The notes below the pieces were generated by a model, which was not told the DNA's origin, ran no database searches, and saw only the letters and a list, made by a program, of their open reading frames with translations. Source: Seohaeicola sp024304985 (GTDB lineage Bacteria; Pseudomonadota; Alphaproteobacteria; Rhodobacterales; Rhodobacteraceae). Taken from it: DNA of 64,000 bases. The DNA is taken from positions 1 through 64,000 of the forward strand of contig NZ_JARAMP010000011.1 in the NCBI RefSeq assembly GCF_028802875.1. The letters run 5' to 3'. Below are positions 14,154-23,356 of the stretch, piece after piece; the first letter of the stretch is position 1; every line of letters starts with the position of its first letter. Both the position numbers and the translations under genes were made by a program.

Positions 14154-15452
14154 TCAGTTCGTGTTCAGCGCTTGCGACAGGTCTTGCGAGGCGGTCAGCA
14201 CCGCGAGGCGGGTTTCGGCCTGGCTGCGCCAATCCGCAAGGACCGCTGTCGCAGCGTCCGGCAGGGCATCGAGTTCGGTCAGTGCGCCGCTCAGATCACC
14301 GGATTGCAGGGCAGCTTCGGCACGCGACAGAACCGCATCAGGGTCATCGCCCTCACGGGGTTGCAACGACCTCAGCCCAAGCTGAGTTTCCAGAAATCCG
14401 CCAAACCCCGTTGCACCACCCTGTTGGCGGGCTGCACGCAGGGCATCGCGGGCAAGATCAGGAAAGCTGGACTGCAACGCAGCGAGAGATGGGACACCAT
14501 CGTTCGCCTGCTGGACCAGGGTTTCCGGCACATCAACACCGCTGTCACGCAATTCGGTGACTGCCTCGGCAAAGGGTGAACCTGTATCGAGAGCGGTCTG
14601 GATCCGGGTCAGGGCAGCGCGCTGCATGACGCCTTGGGCAGTGTCGCGTGCGGCCTGTTCTTCTTGCGCGGCGGCATCGGTGAGGGCTGCGATTTCGCTG
14701 CGTTGCGCGTCCAAAGCCTGCCGGATCTGATCCAGTTCCGCGCGAGCGGTTTCCAGCGCAGCCTGTGTCTGCGGATCGTTGGCAGATGCGCCGGTCGAGG
14801 GCCTGGCCTCCAGTGCGTCGATGCGTTGCGCCAGAACGCCGATCTGGGTCGAGAGATCCTCAAGGCGCGGCGTGGGGTCTGCAAAGGCAGGTTCCTGAGG
14901 CGCAGGTGCCTGCTCAAGAGCGGCGAGGCGCCCGTTCAGATCCGACAAGGTGCTGTCTTGTGCCGCGATCTGATCGGTCAGCGCCGTCATGCGATCCTGT
15001 GTCTGCCCGAGACCCGGCAGGGGCAGCCCGTCGAGCGCACCGCTGTAAGCCGCGCCGAACCCTATCGCGGCGGCGGCGACACCACCCAGAAGCATCGGCA
15101 GGAAACCACCTTTGCGGACGATCACTGTTTCGGTCTGTCTGGCGGGCGTGTCGTGCGGCTTTGGGGCAGGTTCGTGCGTGTCATCGGCCGTGCTGTCAGG
15201 TTGATCCGCAGGCGCGGCACTGTCCTGTTCCATCGGATGGGTGTCGGGCGGCGACTCTGCGTCTTGCGAGGGCTCGACGGTTTCGGGTCCGGTTGGCGAC
15301 GGGTCGTCCACAGGATCATTTGGGTTTTCCCTGTCCTGCCCGACGGTGTCGTCAGACGGTAGAGGGCCCTCGGGGGTGTTCAGGATAACGGCATCCTCGA
15401 TCTCGTCGCCGGAGGGTGCCTGCTTGTCGGAAGTCTTTTTCTTGTCCGCCAC
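14154..15452 (-). CDS. Mitofilin/Mic60-like inner-membrane protein
   Basis: This 432-residue protein has an acidic, proline-rich cytoplasmic N-terminus (to about residue 110), one membrane segment (GGFLPMLLGGVAAAAIGFGA), a coiled-coil region (LTDQIAAQDSTLSDLNGRLA and similar) and a C-terminal domain with GFGGFLETQLGLRSLQPREG and a helical end, the mitofilin signature region. Alphaproteobacterial Mic60 homologues occur between hemD and hemY and are the proposed ancestors of mitochondrial Mic60; they shape intracytoplasmic membranes. Position and architecture both fit. It starts 98 bases after hemD. Confidence 0.85.
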   Translation of the reverse strand: MADKKKTSDKQAPSGDEIEDAVILNTPEGPLPSDDTVGQDRENPNDPVDDPSPTGPETVEPSQDAESPPDTHPMEQDSAAPADQPDSTADDTHEPAPKPHDTPARQTETVIVRKGGFLPMLLGGVAAAAIGFGAAYSGALDGLPLPGLGQTQDRMTALTDQIAAQDSTLSDLNGRLAALEQAPAPQEPAFADPTPRLEDLSTQIGVLAQRIDALEARPSTGASANDPQTQAALETARAELDQIRQALDAQRSEIAALTDAAAQEEQAARDTAQGVMQRAALTRIQTALDTGSPFAEAVTELRDSGVDVPETLVQQANDGVPSLAALQSSFPDLARDALRAARQQGGATGFGGFLETQLGLRSLQPREGDDPDAVLSRAEAALQSGDLSGALTELDALPDAATAVLADWRSQAETRLAVLTASQDLSQALNTN

Positions 15453-15550
15453 CGGTCGTCACCCTTTCGAATCTATATCCAAATCACGCCACTTGGCGGA
15501 AAAGCCTACCGCGCGCGGGTCCTTGTCTCAAGCCACTCACCGGACAGGTG

Positions 15551-16264
15551 TTATGACCCCTGCCAAGGGGTCGACTCAAGCAAGGCACCGATTGCCTCGG
15601 TCACAGCCTCGAAATCAGGGTGGGCCGCAACGGTGCAGTGTTCAACCTCAAAACGCAGCGCATCGGCCACGTTTCGGCTCATTGCGATCACATAGAGCGG
15701 AGCGGACACCGGACCATCCCCCATCAAGGCGGCGCTGCGCGGCGAAAAAAGCGGGAGGATGACCGGATCGGTGCCATGCAGCAGCGCCAATGCCTCTTCG
15801 GTCAGGGGGCGGGCGTTCTGGGAATAGACGATCGCCTGAGACACCGGGCAGCCTTGCGCGCTGAGGCGCTCTGCGATGTCGCCGCGTGCATGGGCGCCGC
15901 GCAGATGCAGCATCGGACCTGTCGCACCATCCGCGGTGATGCGGTCGATCAAAGCCTCGGCGTCGCCACCGGCGGACATCGCACGCAGTCCCGCGTCCTG
16001 CGCGGCATGGGCCGTGGCATCGCCCACTGTATAGCAGGGCAACGTTCTTGGCCCATTGGCGGCGACATAGGCCGCTACCCCGTTGGCGGAGGTGAAGATC
16101 AAGGTGCGAATACCGTCGAGATCCGGCAGGCGGGGATCAAGGACAATCTCCATCAGGGGCGAGATACAGAAACCGACCCTGTCCCCGAGCTTTGCAGCCA
16201 GAAGCGACGCCATCCTGCGCGACGACGCCTCGGGTCGGGTCAGCAGGATGACAGGCCGTGTCAT
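15551..16264 (-). CDS. hemD: Uroporphyrinogen-III synthase
   Basis: Start ATG 16264 gives MTRPVILLTRPEASSRRMAS, the usual N-terminus, with LIFTSANGVAAYV, PCYTVGDATAHAA and PVILPLFSPRSAALM matching the two-lobed HemD fold. Its 237 residues are normal. It cyclises hydroxymethylbilane to uroporphyrinogen III in tetrapyrrole synthesis. It leads the hemD / Mic60-like / hemY operon and is divergent from tsaD with 96 bases between starts. hemC is not in the window. Confidence 0.9.
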   Translation of the reverse strand: MTRPVILLTRPEASSRRMASLLAAKLGDRVGFCISPLMEIVLDPRLPDLDGIRTLIFTSANGVAAYVAANGPRTLPCYTVGDATAHAAQDAGLRAMSAGGDAEALIDRITADGATGPMLHLRGAHARGDIAERLSAQGCPVSQAIVYSQNARPLTEEALALLHGTDPVILPLFSPRSAALMGDGPVSAPLYVIAMSRNVADALRFEVEHCTVAAHPDFEAVTEAIGALLESTPWQGS

Positions 16265-16360
16265 GGTTGCCCCGGGATTGTTTGCATCCTTGACTGGTGT
16301 TACCTCGCAACGGGTGGTCTTGCAACGGTCAGGGCCAGGCATGGCAGGATTGAACGACCG

Positions 16361-17458
16361 ATGGTCAAGACGCTGACGATACTGGGGCTGGAGAGCAGTT
16401 GCGACGACACCGCTGCGGCTGTCGTGCGGCAAACAGGCTCTGATCCGGCGCAAATCCTGTCTTCGGTTGTTCTTGATCAGGCGGATCTGCACGCGGCCTT
16501 TGGTGGTGTCGTGCCCGAAATCGCTGCGCGCGCCCATGCAGAAAAACTGGATATCGCCGTGAAACAGGCTTTGGATCAGGCGGGGCTGGGGCTGGCTGAT
16601 ATGGATGCTGTCGCCGTGACAGCAGGACCCGGCCTGATCGGCGGCGTTCTGGCGGGCGTGATGTGCGCCAAGGGTCTTGCGATGGGGGCTGGGCTGCCGC
16701 TGATCGGGGTCAATCATCTGGCAGGGCATGCGTTGACGCCGCGACTGACGGATCAGGTCGCCTTTCCTTATCTGATGCTGCTTGTCTCGGGCGGGCATTG
16801 TCAGTTTCTGCTGGTGCGTGGGACCGATGATTTCACGCGACTTGGCGGCACTATCGACGACGCGCCCGGAGAAGCCTTTGACAAGACGGCCCGTCTGTTG
16901 GGATTGCCACAGCCCGGTGGCCCTTCGGTCGAGGCCGAGGCGGAGCGCGGAGATCCGGCGCGGTTCTCATTTCCACGGCCCCTGCTGGATCGTGACGGGT
17001 GTGACATGTCATTCTCGGGGCTGAAAACCGCATTGCTGCGGCTGCGGGACAAGGTGATTGCAGAAAAGGGCGGGCTGACACCGCGTGACCGGGCGGATCT
17101 ATCTGCAGGGTTTCAGATGGCCGTGGCCGATGTTCTGGCCGAAAAAACGCGACGCGCCCTGGCTATCTATCTGGCAGACCCGGTCGCGGACCCCGTTCTG
17201 GCTGTGGCCGGGGGTGTTGCGGCGAACCGGCTGATCCGGCTGAAACTAGAGACTGTTGCGGCGGAGGCTGGCGTTTCCTTTGTCGCACCACCGCTGCCCT
17301 TGTGCACCGACAACGCGGCCATGATCGCCTATGCCGGGCTGGAGCGTTTTCGCGCGGGCGAGCAAGACGACATGACCTTGGCCGCGCGGCCGCGCTGGCC
17401 TCTGGATCGGACGAGCCCGGCGATTCTGGGCGGTGGGAAGAAGGGGGCGAAGGCATGA
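16361..17458 (+). CDS. tsaD: tRNA N6-threonylcarbamoyladenosine transferase
   Basis: MVKTLTILGLESSCDDTAAA begins the ASKHA-fold ATPase. The metal-binding histidines lie in GVNHLAGHALTPRL, and LVSGGHCQFLLVRGTDDF, GTIDDAPGEAFDKTARLLGL and VAGGVAANRLIR are family blocks. At 365 residues it is full length. With TsaB/TsaE it makes t6A37 in ANN-decoding tRNAs; tsaE is also in this window at 62076. Start 16361 has a weak ribosome-binding site; ATG 16341 is out of the family pattern. Its stop overlaps the gpsA start. Confidence 0.95.
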   Translation: MVKTLTILGLESSCDDTAAAVVRQTGSDPAQILSSVVLDQADLHAAFGGVVPEIAARAHAEKLDIAVKQALDQAGLGLADMDAVAVTAGPGLIGGVLAGVMCAKGLAMGAGLPLIGVNHLAGHALTPRLTDQVAFPYLMLLVSGGHCQFLLVRGTDDFTRLGGTIDDAPGEAFDKTARLLGLPQPGGPSVEAEAERGDPARFSFPRPLLDRDGCDMSFSGLKTALLRLRDKVIAEKGGLTPRDRADLSAGFQMAVADVLAEKTRRALAIYLADPVADPVLAVAGGVAANRLIRLKLETVAAEAGVSFVAPPLPLCTDNAAMIAYAGLERFRAGEQDDMTLAARPRWPLDRTSPAILGGGKKGAKA

Positions 17459-18411
17459 TCACGGTCTTGGGGGCGGGGGCATTCGGCACGGCCTTGGCGA
17501 TTTCCTTGGCAGAGGCCGGGCAGGATGTCGTCCTGTGGTCCCGTGATGCGGATCAGGTCAAGGCGATGCGAGACCGCCGCGAGAACGCAACCCGCCTTGC
17601 AGGGATCGCGTTTCCGGACAGATTGCAGCCCAGCACAACGATCCCCAAGGGTGAGGGTCCGGTTCTGCTGGCGGCGCCGATGCAACGATTGCGGGATCTG
17701 TTGCAGACCCACGGTGCGGCCCTGCGTAAGCGCGATCTGGTGGCTTGCTGCAAGGGGATCGAATTGACGACAACGCTGGGGCCGGTGGCCATTCTGGCCG
17801 AGCTGATGCCCGACAACACGGCCGCCATCCTGACGGGCCCCAGTTTCGCAGAGGATATCGCCAAGGGTCTGCCGACGGCGTTGACGCTGGCCTGCAGCGA
17901 TGCGGAACGTGGAAAAGCCCTGCAACAGACACTGACAACACGGAATATCAGGGTCTATCGCACGACGGATACCACCGGGGCGGAACTGGGTGGTGCCTTG
18001 AAGAACGTGATCGCCATTGCCGCTGGTGCCGTCATCGGCGCAGGCTTGGGCGAGAGTGCCCGCGCCGCTCTGATGACACGGGGTTTCGCCGAGATGCAAC
18101 GCCTTGCCCTTGCACTCGGCGCGCGGCCAGAGACTCTTTCGGGATTGGCGGGGTTCGGTGATCTGGTGCTGACCTGCGCGAGCCCCCAAAGCCGGAACAT
18201 GCGGTTTGGTCTTTCATTGGGGCGGCATGAAAGCTTTGACCCCAGCGTCACGGTCGAAGGTGCGGCGACCGCCCGCGCCGCGCTTGATCGTGCCACCGCT
18301 CTTGGGATTGATATGCCGATCACTGCCGCAGTGGTGGCGATGCTTGACGGAAAGGTCAGCCTGCGCCAAGCCATGGACTTGCTGCTCTCGCGTCCCCTGA
18401 AGGAGGAATGA
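17455..18411 (+). CDS. gpsA: Glycerol-3-phosphate dehydrogenase [NAD(P)+]
   Basis: MITVLGAGAFGTALAISLAE carries the GxGxxG dinucleotide motif. LVACCKGIELTT, ILTGPSFAEDIAKGLPTA, GAELGGALKNVIAIAAG (catalytic Lys) and LSGLAGFGDLVLTCASPQSRN are all present. It is 318 residues, full length. It reduces dihydroxyacetone phosphate to sn-glycerol 3-phosphate for phospholipids. The ATG overlaps the tsaD stop by 4 bases, and the YciI gene starts directly after its own stop. Confidence 0.95.
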   Translation: MITVLGAGAFGTALAISLAEAGQDVVLWSRDADQVKAMRDRRENATRLAGIAFPDRLQPSTTIPKGEGPVLLAAPMQRLRDLLQTHGAALRKRDLVACCKGIELTTTLGPVAILAELMPDNTAAILTGPSFAEDIAKGLPTALTLACSDAERGKALQQTLTTRNIRVYRTTDTTGAELGGALKNVIAIAAGAVIGAGLGESARAALMTRGFAEMQRLALALGARPETLSGLAGFGDLVLTCASPQSRNMRFGLSLGRHESFDPSVTVEGAATARAALDRATALGIDMPITAAVVAMLDGKVSLRQAMDLLLSRPLKEE

Positions 18412-18684
18412 ATGCTTTTCGCCCTGATCGCCCGTGACAAACCCGGCGCCATCGAGACCCGTCTGGCCAATCGGGCCGCCCATCTGGACTATGTCACGCA
18501 AAGCGGTGTCGTCCGTCAGGCCGGGCCATTGCTGAACAATGATGAGGAAATGATCGGCTCTCTGCTGATCCTTGACGTCGAGGACAGGGCGGCTGCGGAA
18601 AGCTGGGCGGCCGGTGATCCCTATGCCAAGGCTGGTCTGTTTCAGGACGTTGAATTGATCCCCTGGAAGAAGGTGATTGGCTGA
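18412..18684 (+). CDS. YciI-like protein
   Basis: A 90-residue protein beginning MLFALIARDKPGAIETRLAN, with RAAHLDYVTQSGVV, GSLLILDVEDRAAAESWAAG and DPYAKAGLFQDVELIPW. This is the complete YCII domain, a ferredoxin-like fold with a conserved His-Asp pair whose enzymatic role is mostly unknown. It begins immediately after the gpsA stop, and its TGA overlaps the following ATG, so it is the third gene of the tsaD operon. Confidence 0.88.
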   Translation: MLFALIARDKPGAIETRLANRAAHLDYVTQSGVVRQAGPLLNNDEEMIGSLLILDVEDRAAAESWAAGDPYAKAGLFQDVELIPWKKVIG

Positions 18685-19103
18685 TGCGCTATTGGTTGTT
18701 CAAATCCGAACCTTCGGTCTGGGGATGGACAGACCAGGTAGCGCGCGGCGACAAGGGGGAGGAATGGGACGGCGTCCGCAATTATCAGGCGCGGAACTTC
18801 ATGCGCGACATGAAGGTGGGTGATCGGGGGTTCTTCTATCATTCGCAGGAGGAGAAGGCCGTTGTGGGTGTGGTCGAGGTGATTGCGCCTGCACATCAGG
18901 ACAGCACGACGGATGATCCGCGATGGGAATGCGTCGACATCAAGGCGATCAAGCCGGTGAAAACGCCTGTGACGCTGGAGCAGATCAAATCCGATCCGCG
19001 TTTGTCGGACATGGTTCTGGTCAAGAATTCCAGATTGTCGGTTCAACCGGTGAGCGCCGATGAATGGAACATTGTCTGCGCGTTGGCAGGGATCGATCCC
19101 TGA
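18684..19103 (+). CDS. EVE-domain protein
   Basis: MRYWLFKSEPSVWGWTDQVA, WDGVRNYQARNFMRDMKVGD, FFYHSQEEKAVVGVVEV and LVKNSRLSVQPVSADEW span a complete EVE domain, a PUA-like fold that reads modified bases in nucleic acid. The 139-residue single-domain form is the usual thymocyte-nuclear-protein-1-like bacterial protein, whose role is unknown. It closes the tsaD-gpsA-YciI operon. Confidence 0.9.
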   Translation: MRYWLFKSEPSVWGWTDQVARGDKGEEWDGVRNYQARNFMRDMKVGDRGFFYHSQEEKAVVGVVEVIAPAHQDSTTDDPRWECVDIKAIKPVKTPVTLEQIKSDPRLSDMVLVKNSRLSVQPVSADEWNIVCALAGIDP

Positions 19104-19280
19104 TCCGAAATACGCGGGGAGAACCGGCCAAAGCCAGAACCCCCCGCGACCCCACGTGCTCCCTACACACCACACGTGAACTTTAGAAAAGGCTCCGGCC
19201 ATACTGGCCCGATAGGTCGAGACTACACGGGACGCAAAGACCCGGCAAATCCGAAGTGCCGAAAATTTGCCTCAAACAAA

Positions 19281-19307
19281 CGCCTGCCGGTTGGCAGGCG
19301 CTTTCTT
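19281..19307. terminator. Bidirectional hairpin terminator
   Basis: CGCCTGCC (19281-19288) pairs with GGCAGGCG (19293-19300) around GGTT. On the plus strand it is followed by CTTTCTT, on the minus strand by TTTGTTTG. It can end both the tsaD operon and the convergent DUF2853 gene. The 175 bases before it, from the EVE stop, hold no gene I can identify. Confidence 0.75.
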
Positions 19308-19323
19308 GTGGTCCGTCAGACCC

Positions 19324-19665
19324 TTATTTGTAGACGGCTTCTTTGCCGAAATGCTTGGTCAGCATGTAATACACGACGACCCGGTATTTGTTCCGTTCGG
19401 GTTTGCCATAGGTTTCGATGACGGAATGGATCGCTTCCATCAGCTTGGGGCTATCCGGCAGGCCCAGCTTCTTCATCAGAAAGTTGGTCTTGACGGTTTC
19501 CAGCTCGCCTTCCTGCGTCCCCGCGACGGTCGAGGAATCCGCGTTATAAATCGCCGGGCCGCAGCCGATGGTGACTTTGGTCAACAAGTCCATATCGGGC
19601 TGCATGCCACATTTGTTCTTCAGATCGTCAGCATATTTGGCAATCAGATCGTCACGCTTTCCCAT
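19324..19665 (-). CDS. DUF2853 family protein
   Basis: Start ATG 19665, 7 bases after AGGGAG, gives MGKRDDLIAKYADDLKNKCG. KVTIGCGPAIYNADSSTVAG and FLMKKLGLPDSPKLMEAIHS followed by YGKPERNKYRVVVYYMLTKH are the typical blocks of this small helical family. Function is unknown. It stands alone, convergent with the EVE gene. Confidence 0.85.
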   Translation of the reverse strand: MGKRDDLIAKYADDLKNKCGMQPDMDLLTKVTIGCGPAIYNADSSTVAGTQEGELETVKTNFLMKKLGLPDSPKLMEAIHSVIETYGKPERNKYRVVVYYMLTKHFGKEAVYK

Positions 19666-19780
19666 ACTCAAGCTCCCTTTTCGATAATCATGTCAGTCCA
19701 AAGGACGGCGCGGCCCCTCGGCCCCACGAGAACGTTACCGAGTCTGTGACAACACACAACGATTTTATCGAATGGTCCAA

Positions 19781-19811
19781 AGCAAAACGGCCCGCATTTC
19801 AGCGGGCCGTT
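19781..19811 (-). terminator. Terminator of ahcY
   Basis: On the minus strand AACGGCCCGC and GCGGGCCGTT form a 10-bp perfect stem with a 6-base loop followed by TTGCTTT, 23 bases after the ahcY stop. Confidence 0.8.
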
Positions 19812-19833
19812 GGCAGAGGTATGGTCGCGCAGA

Positions 19834-21222
19834 TCAGTAGCGATAATGCTCGGACTTGAAGGGGCCTTCTGGCGACACGCCGATATAGGCGGCTTGTTCA
19901 GGGTCCAGCTTGGTCAGTTTCACGCCGATCCGGTCCAGATGCAGGCGCGCCACCTTTTCGTCCAGTTCCTTGGGCAGGATATAGACGCCGGGCTTGTAGT
20001 CGTGACCCTTTGTCCAGAGCTCGATCTGGGCGAGAACCTGATTGGTGAAGCTGGCCGACATCACGAAGGACGGGTGGCCGGTTGCGTTGCCAAGGTTCAG
20101 CAGACGACCCTCGGAGAGCAGAATGATACGATTGCCCGAGGGCATCTCGATCATGTCGACCTGTTCCTTGATGTTGGTCCACTTGTGGTTCTTGAGGGCG
20201 GCCACCTGAATCTCGTTGTCGAAATGGCCGATATTGCCGACGATGGCCATGTCCTTCATCTGGCGCATATGCTCGATGCGGATCACGTCGCGGTTGCCGG
20301 TGGTGGTGATGAAGATATCCGCTGTGCTGACCACGTCTTCCAGCAGAACAACCTCGAACCCGTCCATGGCGGCTTGCAACGCGCAGATCGGGTCGACTTC
20401 GGTCACCTTGACCCGTGCACCCGCACCCTGCAACGAGGCGGCGGAGCCTTTGCCCACATCGCCGTAACCGCAGACGACGGCAACCTTGCCAGCCATCATG
20501 GTGTCAGTCGCGCGGCGGATGCCGTCGACCAGCGATTCCTTGCAGCCGTATTTGTTGTCGAACTTGGACTTGGTCACGGAGTCGTTCACGTTGATTGCGG
20601 GGAAGGGCAGCAGGCCCTTCTTGTGCAGATCATAGAGGCGGTGAACGCCGGTCGTCGTTTCCTCGGACACGCCCTTGATCGCTGCGCGGGTCTTGGTGAA
20701 CCAGCCGGGGCTTGCGGCCATGCGCTTCTTGATCTGGGCCTTGATGACCTCTTCTTCCTCGGATTGCGGGACGGGGATGATGTCCTCACCCGCCTCGGCG
20801 CGCGCACCGAGAAGGACGTAGAGCGTCGCGTCGCCGCCATCGTCGAGGATCATGTTCGCGCCTTCGGGGAACATGAAGGATTTGTCGAGGTAATCCCAAT
20901 GCTCTTCCAATGTCTGACCCTTGACCGCGAAAACCGGCGTGCCGCCAGCCGCGATCGCCGCCGCCGCGTGATCCTGGGTCGAGAAGATGTTGCAGGACGC
21001 CCAGCGCACATCTGCGCCCAGCGCCACGAGCGTTTCAATCAGAACTGCGGTCTGGATCGTCATGTGCAGCGAACCGACGATCCGCGCGCCTTTCAGCGGC
21101 TTGCTGTCGCCGTATTCGGCACGGCAGGCCATCAGGCCCGGCATTTCGGTTTCAGCGATATCCAGCTCTTTGCGGCCATAAGCGGCAAGCGCGATATCCT
21201 TGACGATGTAATCTTTGGCCAT
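19834..21222 (-). CDS. ahcY: Adenosylhomocysteinase
   Basis: Start ATG 21222 gives MAKDYIVKDIALAAYGRKEL. GSLHMTIQTAVLIETLVALG, SCNIFSTQDHAAAAIA, LPFPAINVNDSVTKSKFDN (substrate Lys) and VVCGYGDVGKGSAASL (NAD-binding GxGxxG) are conserved; the end FKSEHYRY is the C-terminal NAD-contacting tail. Length is 462 residues. It hydrolyses S-adenosylhomocysteine in the methyl cycle. Single gene with its own terminator, divergent from the HD hydrolase. No SAH riboswitch was recognised upstream. Confidence 0.96.
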   Translation of the reverse strand: MAKDYIVKDIALAAYGRKELDIAETEMPGLMACRAEYGDSKPLKGARIVGSLHMTIQTAVLIETLVALGADVRWASCNIFSTQDHAAAAIAAGGTPVFAVKGQTLEEHWDYLDKSFMFPEGANMILDDGGDATLYVLLGARAEAGEDIIPVPQSEEEEVIKAQIKKRMAASPGWFTKTRAAIKGVSEETTTGVHRLYDLHKKGLLPFPAINVNDSVTKSKFDNKYGCKESLVDGIRRATDTMMAGKVAVVCGYGDVGKGSAASLQGAGARVKVTEVDPICALQAAMDGFEVVLLEDVVSTADIFITTTGNRDVIRIEHMRQMKDMAIVGNIGHFDNEIQVAALKNHKWTNIKEQVDMIEMPSGNRIILLSEGRLLNLGNATGHPSFVMSASFTNQVLAQIELWTKGHDYKPGVYILPKELDEKVARLHLDRIGVKLTKLDPEQAAYIGVSPEGPFKSEHYRY

Positions 21223-21398
21223 CTGGGCACCCTTCATCAGAACTCTTTTGCGGCTGGCCGTATCATTCTTTGATCCGTGCCACAACGCTGCTGCAACATA
21301 GCCCGGCTTGCGAAGATGTCATGCTCTGAGAGGCATCGACTTGCACCGGATCGCGCAAGCGGACCATAAAGACGACGCACCCCTACAGGAGCCGCAAG

Positions 21399-21995
21399 AT
21401 GCCGAAACCACCACGTGCCTGGCAAAGGATGCTGTCGGGTCGCCGCCTTGACCTGCTGGACCCGACCCCGGTGGATATCGAGATCGAGGATATCGCACAT
21501 GGGCTGGCTTTCGTGGCGCGCTGGAACGGGCAGACGCGGGGGGATTATGCCTATTCCGTCGCGGAGCATTCATTGCTGGTCGAAACGCTGTTCAGCCGGA
21601 TGACACCGGGCATTTCGCCCAGATGGCAGTTGGCCGCGCTGCTGCATGATGCGCCGGAATATGTGATCGGCGACATGATCAGCCCGGTCAAATCGGCTGT
21701 CGGTCCGGGCTATGAGGATCTGGACACCCGGCTGACCGCCGCGATTCATATCCGCTTCGGGCTGCCGGCCACGATCCCCGCGGCGATCAAGAAGCAGATC
21801 AAGCAGGCGGACCGCATCAGCGCGTGGATGGAGGCCGTGGCCATTGCGGGGTTCACCGAGGCGGAGGCGGATAAGCTTTTCAGTAGGCCGGAACAGTCAC
21901 TGATCCGTGGGCTTTCGATCCATTTGCGCCCGCCCGTGTCTGTGCGCAATGACTATACCGCGCGGCATCATGCGCTTTTGGCCGAGATCGGCTGA
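21399..21995 (+). CDS. HD-domain phosphohydrolase (YfbR-like, nucleotidase type)
   Basis: This 198-residue protein has AYSVAEHSLLVETLF (first His), AALLHDAPEYVIGDMISPVK (HD pair with following E and D) and KQADRISAWMEAVAIA (last Asp). The order matches 5'-deoxynucleotidase-like HD hydrolases, which act on nucleoside monophosphates. Substrate cannot be assigned from sequence. The ATG follows AGGAG by 7 bases. Confidence 0.85.
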   Translation: MPKPPRAWQRMLSGRRLDLLDPTPVDIEIEDIAHGLAFVARWNGQTRGDYAYSVAEHSLLVETLFSRMTPGISPRWQLAALLHDAPEYVIGDMISPVKSAVGPGYEDLDTRLTAAIHIRFGLPATIPAAIKKQIKQADRISAWMEAVAIAGFTEAEADKLFSRPEQSLIRGLSIHLRPPVSVRNDYTARHHALLAEIG

Positions 21996-21997
21996 CG

Positions 21998-23236
21998 TCA
22001 GATCAGGAACTCGGCCAGCGTTTCATCATTGGTGATGTCGCGATAGGTGAAGCCCGCCTTGTTCAGCTTGAACAGAAGCGAGGTGAAATTCTGCGCCTCG
22101 GTGGTTTCGATCCCGATCAGGACCGATCCAAAGTTGCGCGCCGACTTCTTGAGATATTCGAAGCGGGCGATGTCGTCATCAGGGCCAAGGATGTTGAGGA
22201 ATTCCTTGAGGGCGCCCGGTCGCTGCGGCATCCGCAGGATGAAGTATTTCTTCACGCCGGAATAGCGCTGCGCCCGTTCCTTGACTTCCGGCAGGCGTTC
22301 GAAATCGAAGTTGCCGCCCGAGGTGACGCAGACGACGGTCTTGCCCTTGATCCGATCCGCGACATCGACAAGCGCATCGACCGCAAGCGCGCCTGCGGGT
22401 TCGAGCACGATACCTTCGACATTGAGCATTTCGAGGATGGTGGTGCAGATCCGGTCTTCGGGTGCCGTCACAACGTCATGCGGATCGACATCCTTGAGCC
22501 GGGCAAAGGTCTGGGTGCCGATACAGGCGACCGCCGCGCCGTCGACGAAGGTATTGACCTTGTCCAGCATCACGGGTCGTCCGGCGGAAAGGGCCGCCTG
22601 AAAGCTGGCGCCGCCCAAAGGTTCGACGAAGGTGTAACCCGGCTGGGTGCTAAAGAAACTGCGGACGCCGGCGGACAGACCGCCGCCGCCCACGGGCAGC
22701 AGGATATGATCGGGCACCTGCCCCAGTTCTTCGAGGATTTCGACGGCGACGGAGGCTTGCCCTTCGATCACGTCAGCATCGTCGAAGGGGGACAGGAAGT
22801 GACCGCCCTGTTCGGCACAGAATTTCTGCGCCGAGGCAAGCGTATCGTCGAAATAGTCTCCCTTGAGTTTGATCTGGACCGCGTCGCCGCCGAACATGCC
22901 GGTTTTCTGAATTTTCTGCTGCGGCGTGGTGACGGGCATGAAAATCACGCCCTTCACCCCGAAATGGCGGCACATGAAGGCCACGCCCTGCGCGTGGTTG
23001 CCTGCCGAGGCGCAGACGAACAGCCGCCTGCCCGGATCAGCGGCCAGAACCTTGCGCATCGCGTTGAAGGCGCCGCGCAGCTTGTAGGAGCGGACGGGGG
23101 ACAGATCCTCGCGCTTGAGCCAGATATCGGCCTCGAACCGGTCGGACAGATGCGCGTTGCGCAGCAGCGGCGTTGCGGGGAAAACCTCGCGCATGGCGCG
23201 TTCGGCTGCGCGGGCCTGATCTTGAAACTGGGTCAT
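21998..23236 (-). CDS. ilvA: Threonine ammonia-lyase, biosynthetic short form
   Basis: Start ATG 23236 gives MTQFQDQARAAERAMREVFP. The PLP lysine lies in PVRSYKLRGAFNAMRKV, the phosphate loop in VGGGGLSAG, and CVTSGGNFDFERLPEV closes the catalytic domain. The final 90 residues (FILRMPQRPGALKEFLNIL to the end) are one ACT-like regulatory domain, so this is the 412-residue single-ACT form. It makes 2-oxobutanoate for isoleucine. The frame is open 450 codons further upstream, but that is antisense to argG and not coding. Confidence 0.92.
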   Translation of the reverse strand: MTQFQDQARAAERAMREVFPATPLLRNAHLSDRFEADIWLKREDLSPVRSYKLRGAFNAMRKVLAADPGRRLFVCASAGNHAQGVAFMCRHFGVKGVIFMPVTTPQQKIQKTGMFGGDAVQIKLKGDYFDDTLASAQKFCAEQGGHFLSPFDDADVIEGQASVAVEILEELGQVPDHILLPVGGGGLSAGVRSFFSTQPGYTFVEPLGGASFQAALSAGRPVMLDKVNTFVDGAAVACIGTQTFARLKDVDPHDVVTAPEDRICTTILEMLNVEGIVLEPAGALAVDALVDVADRIKGKTVVCVTSGGNFDFERLPEVKERAQRYSGVKKYFILRMPQRPGALKEFLNILGPDDDIARFEYLKKSARNFGSVLIGIETTEAQNFTSLLFKLNKAGFTYRDITNDETLAEFLI

Positions 23237-23356
23237 AAGCGATCTCTGGCGCAGCTTGCCCCGTGGCGCAAGCCAAAGCTGCGCCCGTGTCGCCACCTTG
23301 CCCTGCGTCACAAAACCCGGTAATCGCCGCAAAACGCATTCAGTGGGGAAAAACAC

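Noticed and set aside
19104..19280. GACGCAAAG core in the EVE-DUF2853 gap, suggestive of a cyclic-di-GMP riboswitch.
   Set aside because: The partner elements of the GEMM motif (CACGCACAGGGCAAACC and the distal loop) are missing; one short match is not enough.
19810..21273. 487-residue plus-strand frame opposite ahcY.
   Set aside because: Shadow of a highly GC-biased gene; the real protein on the minus strand is unambiguous.
21223..21398. SAH riboswitch upstream of ahcY.
   Set aside because: The conserved GAGCGCUGCAA and following segments are not present on the minus strand.
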